A stretch of 64,000 nt of DNA from Punica granatum (GCF_007655135.1 NC_045129.1:31621122-31685121); one strand, 5' to 3'. Shown: positions 38,439 to 50,782, numbered from the stretch's first letter. Numbers and translations are program-made. The notes: generated from the letters alone by a model not told the origin.

Positions 38439-39740
38439 GGAAAAATTACTTGAATGGTACAAAACTTTTTTTAAATAATTTAATACAAAACGTATCAAAT
38501 TGTTTCAATCAAGTACAATCCGTCAATTTCCATCGACGCCGTTAGTAATTTCTGACGTAGCACGTGACATGCAAGCCTTATGCACGTGGCTGGATGCCGT
38601 TAAGAATATCTGACGTGGTACGTGACGTGGCAACTCTTATGACACGTAGTTGAAAACTTTTAGCATGATGTAACAAATTGGTGTAGAACTTTGTTAAGAT
38701 GTAACAAATTGGTACAAAACTTTATAAAGATATAAAAAAATGGTACAAAAAGTTTTGTATGATTTAACAAATTGATACAAATAGCGGAACAAAAGACAAC
38801 TACACCTAATTAAAATAATAAAAGGGGAGATCCGTATTGAATGGTGCTTGCATATCCAACGATGCGAAGACTCGTATTACGATAATATGGAGTCATATTA
38901 CCATGAGCGAAAAAAAATATGGTAGTGTGAATTTGCATCATAAATTTTGGTCCCTCTGGATTTCGAAATAAGTATATAAGTTCGAAAGGAAATATTGGAA
39001 GAGAAAATAAAAGGAAGATATTTCGTTCCAAAATTTTTTGACGAGATCGTTACGTGCCATATCAGAAATTTTTAGAATGAAAGATCTTCCCTCTATTTTC
39101 TCTTCCAATATTTCCTTTCGAGCTTATGTACTTCTCTCGAAATTCAGAGGGACCAAAATTTATGATGTAAATTCATACTCCCAGATATTTTTTTTGCTTG
39201 TGATAATATGACTCCATATTATAGTAATACGGGTCTTCCCATCGTTGGATATGCATAGATCCCGCAGCACCATTCAATATGGATCTCCCCTTTTATTATT
39301 TTAATTAGGTGTAGTTGCCTTTGTTCCGCAATTTGTATCAATTTATTACATCATACAAAACTTTTTATACCATTTCGTTACATCTCAATAAAGTTTTGTA
39401 CCTATTTATTACATCTTAATAAAGTTTTGTACCAATTTATTATATTTTAATAAGGTTCTGTACCCATTTGTTATATCATTCTAAAAGTTTTCAGTCACGT
39501 GTCATAAGACTTGCTACGTCACGTGCCACGTCAGATATTCTTAACTGCATCCAGCCACGTATCATAAGGCTTGTCACGTCATTGCCACGTTAGAAATTCT
39601 TAACGGCGTCGACGAAAATTGACGGATTATACTTGATTGAAACAATTTGATATGTTTTGTATCAAATTGTTACAAAAATAAGATTTTGTACCGACCGCAT
39701 TACAACTTAAAAGGTTTTGTATCATTTAAGTAATTTTCCC
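38439..39740. mobile_element. Giant inverted-repeat element, about 1.3 kb
   Basis: Two arms of about 600 and 660 bp are close mirror copies over their whole length, meeting at a short loop near 39040-39075. The ends are GGAAAAATTACTT and, reverse-complemented, GGGAAAATTACTT. A 9-bp duplication with one mismatch flanks it: TACATTTTT (38430-38438) and TACATTTCT (39741-39749). The outer arms share GTCAAT..GACGCCGTTA with the other long-TIR elements. Inner arms carry a block (about 38800-39000) absent from them. Arms hold many ACGT-core words (CACGTGAC, GACGTGGC). No ORF. Confidence 0.88.
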
Positions 39741-39749
39741 TACATTTCT

Positions 39750-40662
39750 ATGCTGAAAATGTAAGAGATGAGTTTTTTTTCCCTAAGTTATCAATTGGGA
39801 TATATTCGTGACTCCATTTGATTCCGGAATTAAATTCTACTCCAACTCTACTCTACTCCATTCCACTTCACTTCATTATATTATTTCCTTAATTCATCAA
39901 TATAATCATTACTTTTTTTAAATAATTTTCTCTTATTTAATAAATAAATTCTCTCACATATATTTTCTTCTAACCATTATTATAACCAATTTTACAATAA
40001 TAAATTCTCTAATATACTTTTACATACCAGTGTCGCACGTGCACTCGTTTTTGTTATTTAAGCTTATGGGAATTTACAATAATATTAATTGAAATGAAAA
40101 AAATACACTCATTGTTGTAATGTCACACTAAAGAACTTTGTTCTAATGGTTACTTATTGAATATTTATGGGGCAATACGCAACATAAACAGAATGTCGGA
40201 TAAACATATTAGATGTCTACCTAACAACACCATATCTACCTTCTCCTCTATCTAGTCAATTAATAAACACATTTTTTTTTCACTTCAAATAAAGTTACTA
40301 ATTAATAAAAAGTTAAGTACTAAAAATAGCTCTTGATGAAAAATCCTAAATCAATATATATATATATATAATAACAAATTCTCGAGTTAAAATTTCTCGT
40401 TGCTATCTGATCAAAAGATCAAAATTAATATAATCTTTTATCACACTATCATGTCATCAAAATTCTAAATCCTCTCATTTAGTCATATTAGCATTTTATA
40501 TTTTGTAATTTCTTTTAGAAATTTTGAAGATATAACATCAAAATATCGTTTACCATTAATAATTTAGAGATTTCCGCTATTAATGTATACAATATCTTTA
40601 CACGGTACGTTAGATATATTCATAACTAAATATTTGTCTCCGAGAATGTTAATATTTGATTG
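39750..40662. other. AT-rich intergenic DNA
   Basis: Contains weak copies of the T-rich interspersed repeat (39830-39960) and a (TA)n tract near 40355-40370. No gene seen. Confidence 0.5.
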
Positions 40663-40678
40663 CACAAATATATAATTT

Positions 40679-40747
40679 TTTTTCGGTAGGAAAACGGGGC
40701 TAGCGGCCTAAAAGACTAAGAAAAACAAAGATGGGGCTTGGTGACTA
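40679..40747 (-). mobile_element. 5'-truncated retroposon fragment with 16-bp target duplication
   Basis: A 69-bp insert is bounded by perfect copies of CACAAATATATAATTT (40663-40678 and 40748-40763). Read on the minus strand it ends AGCCCCGTTTTCCTACCG followed by poly-A, the shape of a 5'-truncated LINE or SINE tail. Parent family not in this window. Confidence 0.8.
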
Positions 40748-40763
40748 CACAAATATATAATTT

Positions 40764-41543
40764 AATTGTGAACATAGTCTGTTATTATAGACTTTAAATA
40801 GTTGTACATGAAATATTTCGGTATCTTATATAAATAGTATGGCAAAGTATTTGATATCAATTATATTACTTGTACAATAGTTCACTGAAAAAACATATAT
40901 TATACATATAGAGGGAGGTCCTCCCATATTCTATAAGAAGTAGCATTACATATTCTTGGATTATATATGTTACATCAGATTTTATATGCCTATAAGAATT
41001 ATAACTACTCAAACATTACCTGATATATACTTAACTTAATAAAAAAGATTGTGTGACTTTCAAGCGAAATAAATTATGCAACTGGAATTTTTTTAAAAAA
41101 ATTATATGTGCATTACTAGTGCAAATCACGAGTTTTCGCCTAATCTATATCTATTTATATAAATATTAAAAGGTGAAGCAACAAGTCGGAATGTGCCACA
41201 CATGATATAGCATGGCCCTGGTTGTGAGGCATTTCAAGTCACTTCCAATGAGAGTGAGACAATTGGTGCAACATTGTATTGCCACATCGACGGTAGAAGT
41301 CGAATAGCCTTGAATACGTAGAAAGTCATAAATAATATATTTATGATTACGTTTATAGTAAATTGATTTGATTATTATCAGCTTTAAAAAGAGTATGTTC
41401 AAGATAAAAATTCCATTTTTAAACGCTAATATATATAAACTATGGTATATTGTTTATTGTTATCTTTTTGTTGGATGGATGGAATAGAAGATATCTGTAA
41501 AGCGATTTTTCAAATTAGAGAAGTTTTTATATATATGTTAGTT
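40764..41543. other. AT-rich spacer
   Basis: No coding or element structure recognised. Confidence 0.5.
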
Positions 41544-41640
41544 GGGAAAATTACTTAGATGATACAAAACCTTTTAAATTGTAATGCCAACTATATAAAA
41601 TCTTTTTTTTGTAACAATTTGGTACAAAACGTATAAAAAA
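41544..41640. mobile_element. Terminal fragment of the giant inverted-repeat family
   Basis: GGGAAAATTACTTAGATGATAC and the following ~75 bp match the outer end of the right arm of 38439-39740 (AAACCTTTTAA, TTGTAATGC, TTGTAACAATTTGGTACAAAAC). Only one end is present. It abuts the LINE exactly where that element loses its 3' part. Confidence 0.7.
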
Positions 41641-41641
41641 A

Positions 41642-44600
41642 AGATGATCTCTGGTCTCAACTTCACATCCACAATATTCACATAAAGCACTTCCTATATT
41701 TGTTCCCCATCTCAATATTCCCGCCTTCGTAGTAAGCCTATCAAGAATGGCAAGCCAGCTAATAAAAGAAGATCGAGTTAGATGACCTGCAAACCAAACA
41801 GCTTTTCTCCATGGTACCATTAGTCCAGCGGTTCGGAAATGTTCAAAGCCACTCCGAGTAGTATATTGACCAGAGCTGCTTGGGATCCATATAACTTATC
41901 TATGTCATCAAACTCAGCTTTCAGTGTGAGCCCCTTCATTTCCTCAGCTTTAGAATCATAGCTTCTAGGCCATCTCCGACAGTTGTGCCTATAAACTCTG
42001 CTAACATAATCATGCTCATTGATCGTGAGAAAACAATCCAAACCTCTCGTACAAAAATCCGCTAACAAGCCCACAGGGAGCCAAGGGTCATACAGATATT
42101 GATACTATCCCCAGAACCGATTCGATATTTGATATATGGCTTAATCAAATCCCTTAGATAAAGGAGCTTCCTCCAATTCCAAGAGCACCTTCCAGGAACC
42201 TTTATGCCCCAAAACCTCTTTCCTTTTAGTAGAAATCTTCGAGTCCAAGCAACCCAAAGAGATCCCAAATTCAGAAGGATAGCCCATAAGTTCTTCATAA
42301 CACAAACCTTGTTCCATGTCTCCAAATTTCGAACTCCCAGGTCACCCTCATTTTTTGGCAGACACACAGTAGCCCAACTCCCTTTGGCCCCTCCAGAATA
42401 ATCAGCTATGCCCTTCCAAAGAAAAGCTTTACATTTCTGATGCACAAGCTTAATCACTCTCTTAGGCAGAATAAAGTTAGAGCACCGATAAGAGGACATA
42501 CTTAATATCACAGAATTGATCAGTTGGAGCCTCCCTGCATAAGAAAGGTGCTTGACAGTCCATCCTTTAATTCTTTTAGCAATCTTCTCCGTGAGCTCCT
42601 CACAATTCTTCAAGGAGAGCTTCCCTAAGACTAGAGGTAGTCCCAGGTATTTGACAGGAAGATGCCCTTTTTTGAATCTTGTAACAGCTAACAACTGTTG
42701 GATATCTTCTTCGGTTAATCCTCCACGGTACAGTTCTGATTTCTCTGGGTTTAGGTGAAGACCTACCATCTGTGAAATTTATCCAGAGTATCCAGGACAA
42801 CAAGTAGAGATTCACGCGAACCATTAGTGAAAATAAATAGGTCATCAGCAAAACATAGGTGCGTAAGTTTGATAGGCTTGCATCTAGGATGGAATCCTAG
42901 TCTTCTTGATCTAGCTGCAGAATCAAGTAACTGGGACAACACTTCCATACCTACTACAAACAAATATGGAGACAGTGGGTCTCCTTGTCGCACCCCTCTA
43001 GCTCCTGGGAAATATCCTGCTAAAGTGCCATTAAGAGCTACAGAGAAATAGGGAGTAGTGATGCATCCCTTAATCCAATTGATAAACGTTGGAGGCATTC
43101 CCATAGCAGACAGTGCAGCAAGAATGAAATCCCACGAGATGGAATCAAAAGCTTTCATTAAATCCACTTTAACGGCACATCGAGCGGTGATCCCAGATCT
43201 ATGATAATTGTTAATCAGTTCATGAGCCAGGAGTATGTTGTATGCAATCCTTCTTCCTTTAATAAAAGCTGACTGATTTTTACTAATAAGAATGGGGAGC
43301 ATCCTTTTCAGTCTATTAGCAAGCACTTTCGTGACACATTTGTAGAATATATTGCAACAAGAAATTGACTTGAAATTTTCATATGGTCAGCTTTAGGCTT
43401 CTTCGACAAGAGTAATAATGGTGGAGTTTGCTTCGCTTCTCATTTTACCTGTGCTGAAATAGGATTTGACGGTAGCCACAAAGTCATCTTTAATAATACT
43501 CCAGCAAAATTTAAAAAATAAAGCTGAGATCAGGTCCTGGAGCTTTGTTGTATCCCATAGAGAAAAGTGCAGTCTTGATTTCCTCGTCAGTAATTCTGCT
43601 CACTAGCATATCAGCCAAGTCTGCAGGGACTTTCCTCTGAATCAGTGATTCAATCTGATCCAAAGAAGCTTCAGGAGTGAAATCAGCACCACGCAGTTGT
43701 TTATAGAATTTCACTGCTACCCACTTGATGTCAGCCATTTTCTCCAGCTTTGTCCCCTCTGAGTTAAATAAAACTCGAACGGTGTTCCTTGAATTCCACT
43801 CTTTGACTGATTTATGAAAGAATGAGGAGTTTTGGTCCCCCACCTCTAGCCAATGGATCCTGGACTTCTGCTTCAAATAACTCTTCCGATCATGAAGTGC
43901 ATCAATGTATCGTCTGTTCAGAACTTGCCCTACTTCGACTAGTTGCACATCATTAGTCTCCGAGAAGGGCCTTTTGAGTCTCCTCCAGTTCTAGTTTTAA
44001 ATCTTTCGTACGTTGCTCTACGTCACCATAAGTTGTCTTGCTGAATTCCCTCACCTTCTTTTCAAGGCTTTTAACTTCCTGTAGAAAGTAGCCATAGGAT
44101 CATCATTCCCCCAAACCTCCTGTACCAATTCAACAAATTTTGGATGCTTGGTCCAAAAATTGAAGAAGTTAAATGGTTTAGGCCTTGCATTTTCAAGTTC
44201 TGCAATTGTCAAGACTCAATAGTCCCGGGCTGTGATCAGAAATCCCTGGTGTAAGAAACTCCACAGTTGAAGAGATACCATTATTCACCCAGTGCTCATT
44301 TGTCAAAACTCTATCCAACTTTCGAACCTGATGCCCTTCCCTTCTTTTGTTGCTCCACGTGTAGAAACAACCAACAAAAGGATGGTCGTTGATGCCAGTT
44401 GAAGTCAAGCACTCATAGAATTCTTTCATACTCTGGTACCAAGTAATATCTCTTCCTACAGCTTTCACCTCACTCACTTCTTTAACAGCATTAAAATCAC
44501 CCAATATAACCCATCCGATCTTCAAGTTATCAGCCAAAGGCTCGAGCTCATATTAGAGTTTTTTTACTTTCTGTCAAACAGTTTGAAGCATAAACGAAAG

Positions 44601-44895
44601 TGACTGCAATTAACCCTCTTGCCTCTGGTAAATCAAGTAAACAGTGGATTAGTTAGCTAGATTTCCTAACAGCTCTCAAATTTATGTCCTTAACAACAAT
44701 CCAGAGCCTACCATTGATGGTGTGCTCATAGTTATGAATGAAAACTCTTTCCTTCCAAGCAACAAGAATTTCTTAGGAATTCTCTTCTTTCACCCTTGTC
44801 TCAATTATTGCCATATCAATGTTGTGATCCCTTAGAAATTGTTGGACCATTTTTTGTTTCAGAGGATCATCTAATCCTCTGATATTCCATGCTGC
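41642..44895 (-). pseudogene. LINE ORF2: endonuclease-reverse transcriptase, broken
   Basis: Starts near 44895 with WNIRGLDDPLKQ. The APE-type endonuclease (to about 44190) has GDFNAVKEVSE, FYTWSN, KLDRVL and ISDHSP, with several internal stops. Reverse transcriptase pieces are at 43948-43511 (NKAPGPD), 43326-42763 (KVDLMKAFDSISW, VRQGDPLSPYLF, FADDLF) and 42769-42062 (HLNPEKSE, YLGLPLV, AGRLQLINSV). The cysteine domain at 41820-41642 has CEYCGCEVETRDHLFF. Breaks occur near 43330-43510, 43950-44190 and 44540-44800. Not functional. Confidence 0.9.
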
Positions 44896-44900
44896 AATCT

Positions 44901-45918
44901 TCATGTAGGAGAGGTGCCCCCCTTTCCCCTTCCTTTCCTTGACTGCCTTTTACCTGGCACCTTGAGAACAGCCTGGACAACGCCTGCAGCTGCATTCCTT
45001 TTCTTGCGTGAGCTGATTAGGAGTACATCTTCAGGCAATAAAGCCATCTCATCTTCATCTTCAGAGCTATTTCCACTCTCAGTAATCTGAGTTGCTTCAA
45101 TCCCATGTTCAACTTTCTGTTTTGATTTTCCTTTATTAACATCCTTCATCATTTCCCCTTCAGTGCCAGCCTCAATACTTCCTATACAACCTTCAATTTC
45201 AATTCCTTGCTGTCCATCCTTTTTCAGACCCTTGGCTTCTGCATTATTCCCACATGTTACATCATCTGTTTTCGGGATATCATTCTGCTGTGAGCATTGA
45301 CCATGTTCAGTAGAGATTGGTGATATCTCACTAGCATTCCCCTCATTATTCTTTGTAACCGCAGTCCTCTCTTCACATTTATGCCCAAACTCCCTGCACT
45401 TCATGCACTTTGCCGGCACCAATGGGATTTCAACAAGGGACTCATTTCCTATGTCAACAGTAAGAACATCAGGAATCTCGCTGTCAAAATCAACCTCTCC
45501 ATAGACCTTTGCATGGTCCAATCTTGTCCTCATGGCAGTTGCTCTATCCATATGCAACGGCTTGCCAATTGCACTAGCCAAGTAGCTAATTCCTTTGGAA
45601 TGATAAAACTGGAGAGGACTTACTCAACCGGATCCATAACGGCATCCTAGTAAAACTCAGTTGCTCCTTACTAAAAGCTGACGTCCATTTCTGCAGAATG
45701 AGTGGCTTCCAGTTCACATGCCAAGATCCAGCTTCCATCACCCAGTTCAGTGCATCCTCATTCGTAAACTGAAAAACATACATACACTCTCTGGAGCTTA
45801 CTTGGACTCGTCCCTTCCGATTCCATAAGCCATTGACTGTTGAGACAATCTTCCCACATTCAGGTGCCTTTCCCATAAACCTTCCGATAAGATTGTTACG
45901 CCATTCTTCTATTATCAT
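44901..45918 (-). pseudogene. LINE ORF1-like protein (DUF4283 plus zinc knuckle), frameshifted
   Basis: The first frame (45918-45586) has the DUF4283 pattern: WNRKGRVQVSS, FQFTNEDALNWVMEAGSW, KWTSAFS, MPLWIRL. A frameshift near 45590 leads to the second frame (45581-44901) with IGKPLHMDRATAMRTR, VDFDSEIPDVL and a knuckle starting CMKCREFGHKC. The tail is acidic, then basic (RKGRGKGG). This N-terminal protein of plant LINEs probably binds the element RNA. Broken. Confidence 0.85.
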
Positions 45919-45950
45919 CTCCGTGAGCTCAGCTTCTGCCTTCTAACCTG

Positions 45951-46499
45951 TTATGACCAGTAACACCAACTTTTTCGTAAGACCCAACCCATAGAGAAAC
46001 AACACAAAGTGAGCTTTTACGTATTGACATTATAATGCCAGCAGTATCTAAATTATTACAGTGAAGAAAAGGTATGCACACTTCCAAGCCTTTCAAACTG
46101 AAAACTGTTAATTATAGCAGCTTCTCAAAGAAATAGAACGCCATAAGTACTCAGCATGACTGCCTTCAATTGTGGGTTCAGATCACCAAGTCAGTCATCC
46201 AATTTAGCAGGATTCTTATTTTTGTTAATTTGTTCAAGAGGAGTATTTTCTTTGATAATCTTAGTAAGTCCCCATCTTCTTTTGCACAAGGAGGAGCAAA
46301 GCATATAAACCATTGGAATCTTTCCAAAAGATGCTCCAAACCTTAAATAACTTGTCAAACAATTTCACATTCACCTCAAGACATTAGTAGAAGGTTCAGA
46401 AACCGACTGAAGCACCCCCTGAAAATAACAGAAATTTAAATTATAGATGTGAATTAAACAAAGTAAAAAAAACTGTTTGGATTCCTCTCCTTTTATTAC
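45951..46499. other. Unassigned DNA between the LINE and an exon-like segment
   Basis: No domain in any frame. It may hold the 5' UTR of the LINE or introns of the unidentified gene fragment to its right. Confidence 0.4.
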
Positions 46500-46790
46500 T
46501 TATAAAAAGAAACTGCTTGGAGCCATGAGTCTCGAGATATGACTTTGCATTGACAGCAGTAAATGGCAAGAGTCCAAAAGAACCTTTGGTTTCATCTTCT
46601 TCAAGGGATCATACTCTGCCCGAATCTCAAGGACCGTCTCCTTGAGATCAGCCAGAATAGTCTCTGTGCATTGTATCAGGAAATCATATCTACGTTGTGA
46701 TATGATGTTCAACATCAAAGTCACGTTTGGTTGAGCCCTGCTGAAAACGTTTTCATGTTTACACTGCAAATTTCCCAGGAGCAAGGCCAT
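46500..46790 (-). pseudogene. Exon-like fragment of an unidentified protein
   Basis: The minus-strand frame looks coding (YDFLIQCTETILADLKE, VLEIRAEYDPLKKM), is helical and charged, and is unlike the AT-rich surroundings. I do not recognise the family and see no partner exons. It could be an isolated gene fragment, an exon of a pseudogene, or chance. Low confidence. Confidence 0.3.
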
Positions 46791-46799
46791 AGTAATATT

Positions 46800-49050
46800 T
46801 TGAGTCTGTCAAGGGGAAATCAGATTGTACTGTGTATGCTGTCTTGGAGAATGGAATCTCTAAGGCACGTTTGGTTCGCTGGAATATAATAGACAGAGAT
46901 TATAATAAACATGGAATAAAATAGAAATTCTGATGAAATTTTTTTGTTTGGTTGAAGGGAATAGCAAAACTGAGAATTATAATTCTGATGTTTGGTTGGG
47001 TTGAATAAGGAATGGAAAGAACATGAATAGAGTAAAAAGATAGAAATGCCCTTCATGCTAAATCCAATGGGTTTTATAAGATAAATAGATAACTTTAATG
47101 ACAATTTTTATAATTAATAAAAAAATAAAGATTTTAAATAATTTAAAAGTAAATAATTTTTAAAAATTAATTATTTTAATTAAATTACTAAAAATTATGT
47201 TTATTAATAAAATTAATTATTTTAATAATTTAATAAGCATAATTATCTATAGAATGTACAACTTTCATCCCAAAAACAAATTAATAGATACAGTACAACG
47301 TTCATCCCAAAAACAAGAGGACGTACGCAGTACATATCAACCTCCTATTCAAACACGATATAGCTACAATTTCAACTTCCCATCGTCTTCTCCCCTGACG
47401 AGTCTTCAAGGGATCTTGAGATCCATCTGGGCATTGGTATATATTCCCGAAATAATTATCGAGAATTATAATCATCTATGCAGATAACAGATAATGTTCA
47501 CTACAATATAAAGCTTCCTTTGCTTCGGAGGAAGAAGTTTTGTTTTCTTAAACGAGAGAAGAGTTTCGCTATAATGTGAAGCTTACAATGTTTTTCGGAG
47601 GGCACAGGCGCATTCAAGCATCTTATGACATATATACACGTTCAAGTTGCTGACTCTTAACATTTTGCGCCAAAATTTCCGCGGCAGTTTTTTCATTTTA
47701 CAGTTTGTATATTTTAATTTTGCTAATTCTTTTCGTGGGATATTACTAGACGAAATATTGGAGAAAGTCAAACTCTTTTTTGGAGAACAGTGGGGGCCAG
47801 AATATTTTGGTGAAATCCCAAAAGAAAATTTTGGAGGAAAGAACGTGGATTTGATCTTGTGCGGAGAATGAAAAAAATGGTGGCAAAACTAGTCATTTGC
47901 CAAAGAGATATTCAAGATCTCCCTATTAAAATGCTGAAAATTATATGGTAAAAGGAGATTGGAGATTTTACGGCGGTTGACCATAACCACCACGTTTATT
48001 TTATTCTTAACTGTCAGATCCCCTTACTTAAAATCCTGACCGTACACATGTCTTGAATTAAAAAAAAATATAGAATATATCTATATAAAGGGAGAAATCC
48101 TTGCGGTGTAACTTTTACTTTCCTAAATCACCTATATCAAATATACAATTTTTACTTTTCAAGGAAAAAGAAAGTACCTTTTACTTACCAATTCTTCAAT
48201 CAAAATGCCCGATTGTTGGTCTATATGTAGGCAGACGTGCTTAAGTTTTGTATGTCCCAAAAGGAATTAGGATGGGAAGGTGATAGTATATAGATGAGGA
48301 GTCAGTTTGGGAAATTTAAATACTTTTTATAGATTATAACTGAAGGAAATTCCATTAAAATAGGTTTGAAAGTTTTGACGAATTTTTTGGCAGAACCTTC
48401 TTGAAAATTTTTGCAATCCAATACCAAATCCCCCATCAGAAATAGGTTGGCAAGTTTTCATATGATTTTTTTTCTATATTTAAAAAATAAATACTTTTTT
48501 TCATATGAATTAGTATTGAAAAATAAAACGTAGTAAGTAAAAAATACTTAAAGAAAAAGAAAAATAAATAATAAAAAGGTAAGGTTAGACGACCAAGAAG
48601 TCTCTGTGAATTGGAATACTCAGTGGTCCTCCAAAATGGAGTTCATGGTTCCGAATTTGTTGGACTAAGCTGGCTTGGAGTCGGTTTCGTCCAATGTGGA
48701 TAATTTCATTATTCTTTTCTAAAATATAATATAATTTCCAACAAAGTTTTAAAAAATAGAGAAATCAAGTTTAGAAAAGTAGGAATTTTCTATGGATTTT
48801 CAATCCATTAGGAAAGAAACAACTGACGACAAAAAAAAAAAAGGGGATTTCCAATGCAAAATCCGTTAGAAAAGTTTTCCGACGAACACTTTCACGATGG
48901 AACTTTTATCGTCAAAAACTCTGTACAGAAATTTCTCTTTTTTATAGGGAAAATTCTATCATGTCATCTATTTCACACTTTTTTTTCATAATTCAATAAC
49001 ACAATTATTACAAACTAATTAAAATCAAAACTCAACTCTAAAACTAAACA
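46800..49050. other. Intergenic DNA with MITE-like starts
   Basis: At 46860 the sequence GCACGTTTGGTTCGCTGGAA begins a stretch rich in GGAATA/ATTATAATTC words. It resembles the end of a hAT-like MITE, but no partner end is clear. Poly-A/T tracts elsewhere. No gene supported. Confidence 0.35.
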
Positions 49051-49270
49051 CAACAATTAATATTGCAGTTCAAGTATTTAACACTTTTGCTATTTGTAGT
49101 GAATTATATAAAATACTAAACACTTCAATTGTAATACTAAACAGTTAAATTTGAAGTTAAAAAAAATTACACTAATCACAATTACTAAAAGTACAAAACA
49201 TTTGAGCTGAAGTACTGAACGCTTGAACTGAAAGTGTCAAATATGTTGTGGTGACTCGATGTCATGTTAG
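49051..49270. repeat. Diverged direct duplication, copy 1
   Basis: Similar to 49650-49895: CAGTTCAAGTATTTAA, a TACTAAACACTT-type region, ACTGAAAGT and CAAATATGTTGTGGTGACTCG followed by TGTCATRTTAGA. Non-coding. Confidence 0.6.
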
Positions 49271-49649
49271 AAATACATATTTTACAGAGGATTTTAGCAT
49301 GGAAGAAACAAAAATTTTTCATGAGTTTCACATGACCGGGTCTGTTAGTGTTTGTTTTTTGTATCACAACGCTTCCATGTCATATTATTGATATACACAG
49401 AGATGAAGGGAGAATGGCTTTATGCTTCGACAAAAGTGAAAAACAGGGTATGATTCTTCAGGGGTTCCTTTTATGCTGCTACTGCATAGATTATTGTTAA
49501 TGCCTACATTGAATTTCATTGACTTTCTATATGAAATGTGATATACTTTCAGTTAATATTTTCATTAGTACTACTTTAGTTGTAACCTTTCAGAAGATGG
49601 GAAGTTCTAACATGACTTATGATATAATAATGACACATTAGTATTTCAA

Positions 49650-49895
49650 TTCAAGTATTTAATATTTCAGTTCAAGTGTTTATTACTTATGCTAATTGTG
49701 ATAAACTGCATAGAATATAAATACTCGGACTGAAATATTAAACGTTGAAACTGAAAGTAGAAGTAAAAGACATTTGTACTAATTAGGAGTTCTAAAAGTA
49801 CTAAAATAGTAAACACGAGAAGTACCAAATATGTTAAAATAGTAAACACGAGAAGTACCAAATATGTTATTGTGATTCGTTGTCATATTAGATGG
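49650..49895. repeat. Diverged direct duplication, copy 2, with internal 33-bp tandem repeat
   Basis: Matches 49051-49270 in the same order. It also holds a perfect 33-bp tandem duplication (about 49802-49868) containing AATAGTAAACACGAGAAG twice. Confidence 0.7.
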
Positions 49896-50782
49896 ACCCT
49901 TAGAAGATTAGTCTTGGATGGAGCTGGCTACGCGATTAAGTAAATGAAAAGTTGGCTACGCGGTTAAGTTAATGAAAGAGCGTTCCATTGTCATTGATTT
50001 AGTATTTATTCATACTAGACGAAAGGCCTGGATTATGCCTGGGCTAGATTTGTTGGGCATATTAACAAATTTATGACCACCAGTAATATAAAATTCTTTC
50101 CATGACCAAGATTTGTCCACAAGGATTAATTTTTTATTTTCCGTTTGCAATTACATATTTGATTAAATTTTTTACTTATTAATCACATTTTTGTTCAAAT
50201 TTCTTTAATTTTCTAATGAAATCGATGCGGATTACAAAAATTGAGTTTCTCGTAGTTCTTAGAGTAGTGCTTTTTTTTTTTTGGTAATTAACGAGACAAT
50301 ATTGCAAAAGATGAGTTTTTTCTTTCCTTTGTTAATAATACATACATATACATAACTTTTCGACTTCTATAACTGAAAAACCTTAGTAGTTCTCAAGTAA
50401 TGTGGCTTGATAGTTGCATGCCACTTGTCGCGTTATGATTTGTCGGAACTCTAAAGTTCATTCAATCACGGAGTACTTACATCCTACGTGGTATTGTCCG
50501 ATGAATTCATTCGGCTTTTATAATTTATATATATTATACTATGTTCTTGTGTCTTTGGACAAGCCACCTTGAATTTCTATCAGATAATTGTAATGCAATT
50601 TATATTACTTAAAGCATATGTGTATATATACATATATACGCACACTAGGCGCACACCGAAAAAAAGTAATTCATCATTTCAAGGCAAAGACAGAACCAAT
50701 CTTATCTACTTCATGAGTTAGTGGTTCTCAAATATTTCATATTTATCTATAATCTATAACCATTATAAAAGAGTGAAGCACC
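49896..50782. other. Spacer left of the young copia element
   Basis: AT-rich, no gene or element seen. Confidence 0.5.

Larger units (their letters stand above)
41642..45950 (-). mobile_element. LINE (L1-type non-LTR retrotransposon), decayed and 3'-truncated
   Basis: Order on the minus strand: ORF1 protein, endonuclease, reverse transcriptase, thumb region, cysteine-rich zf-RVT domain. All frames are broken by stops or shifts. The 3' end, with the rest of zf-RVT, UTR and poly-A, is missing where the long-TIR fragment begins. The 5' boundary is approximate, and no target duplication can be read. Confidence 0.9.

Noticed and set aside
38439..39740. Possible assembly artefact (false inverted duplication)
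   Set aside because: The arms differ at many positions and the element has target-duplication-like flanks, so a real transposon is more likely than a mis-join.
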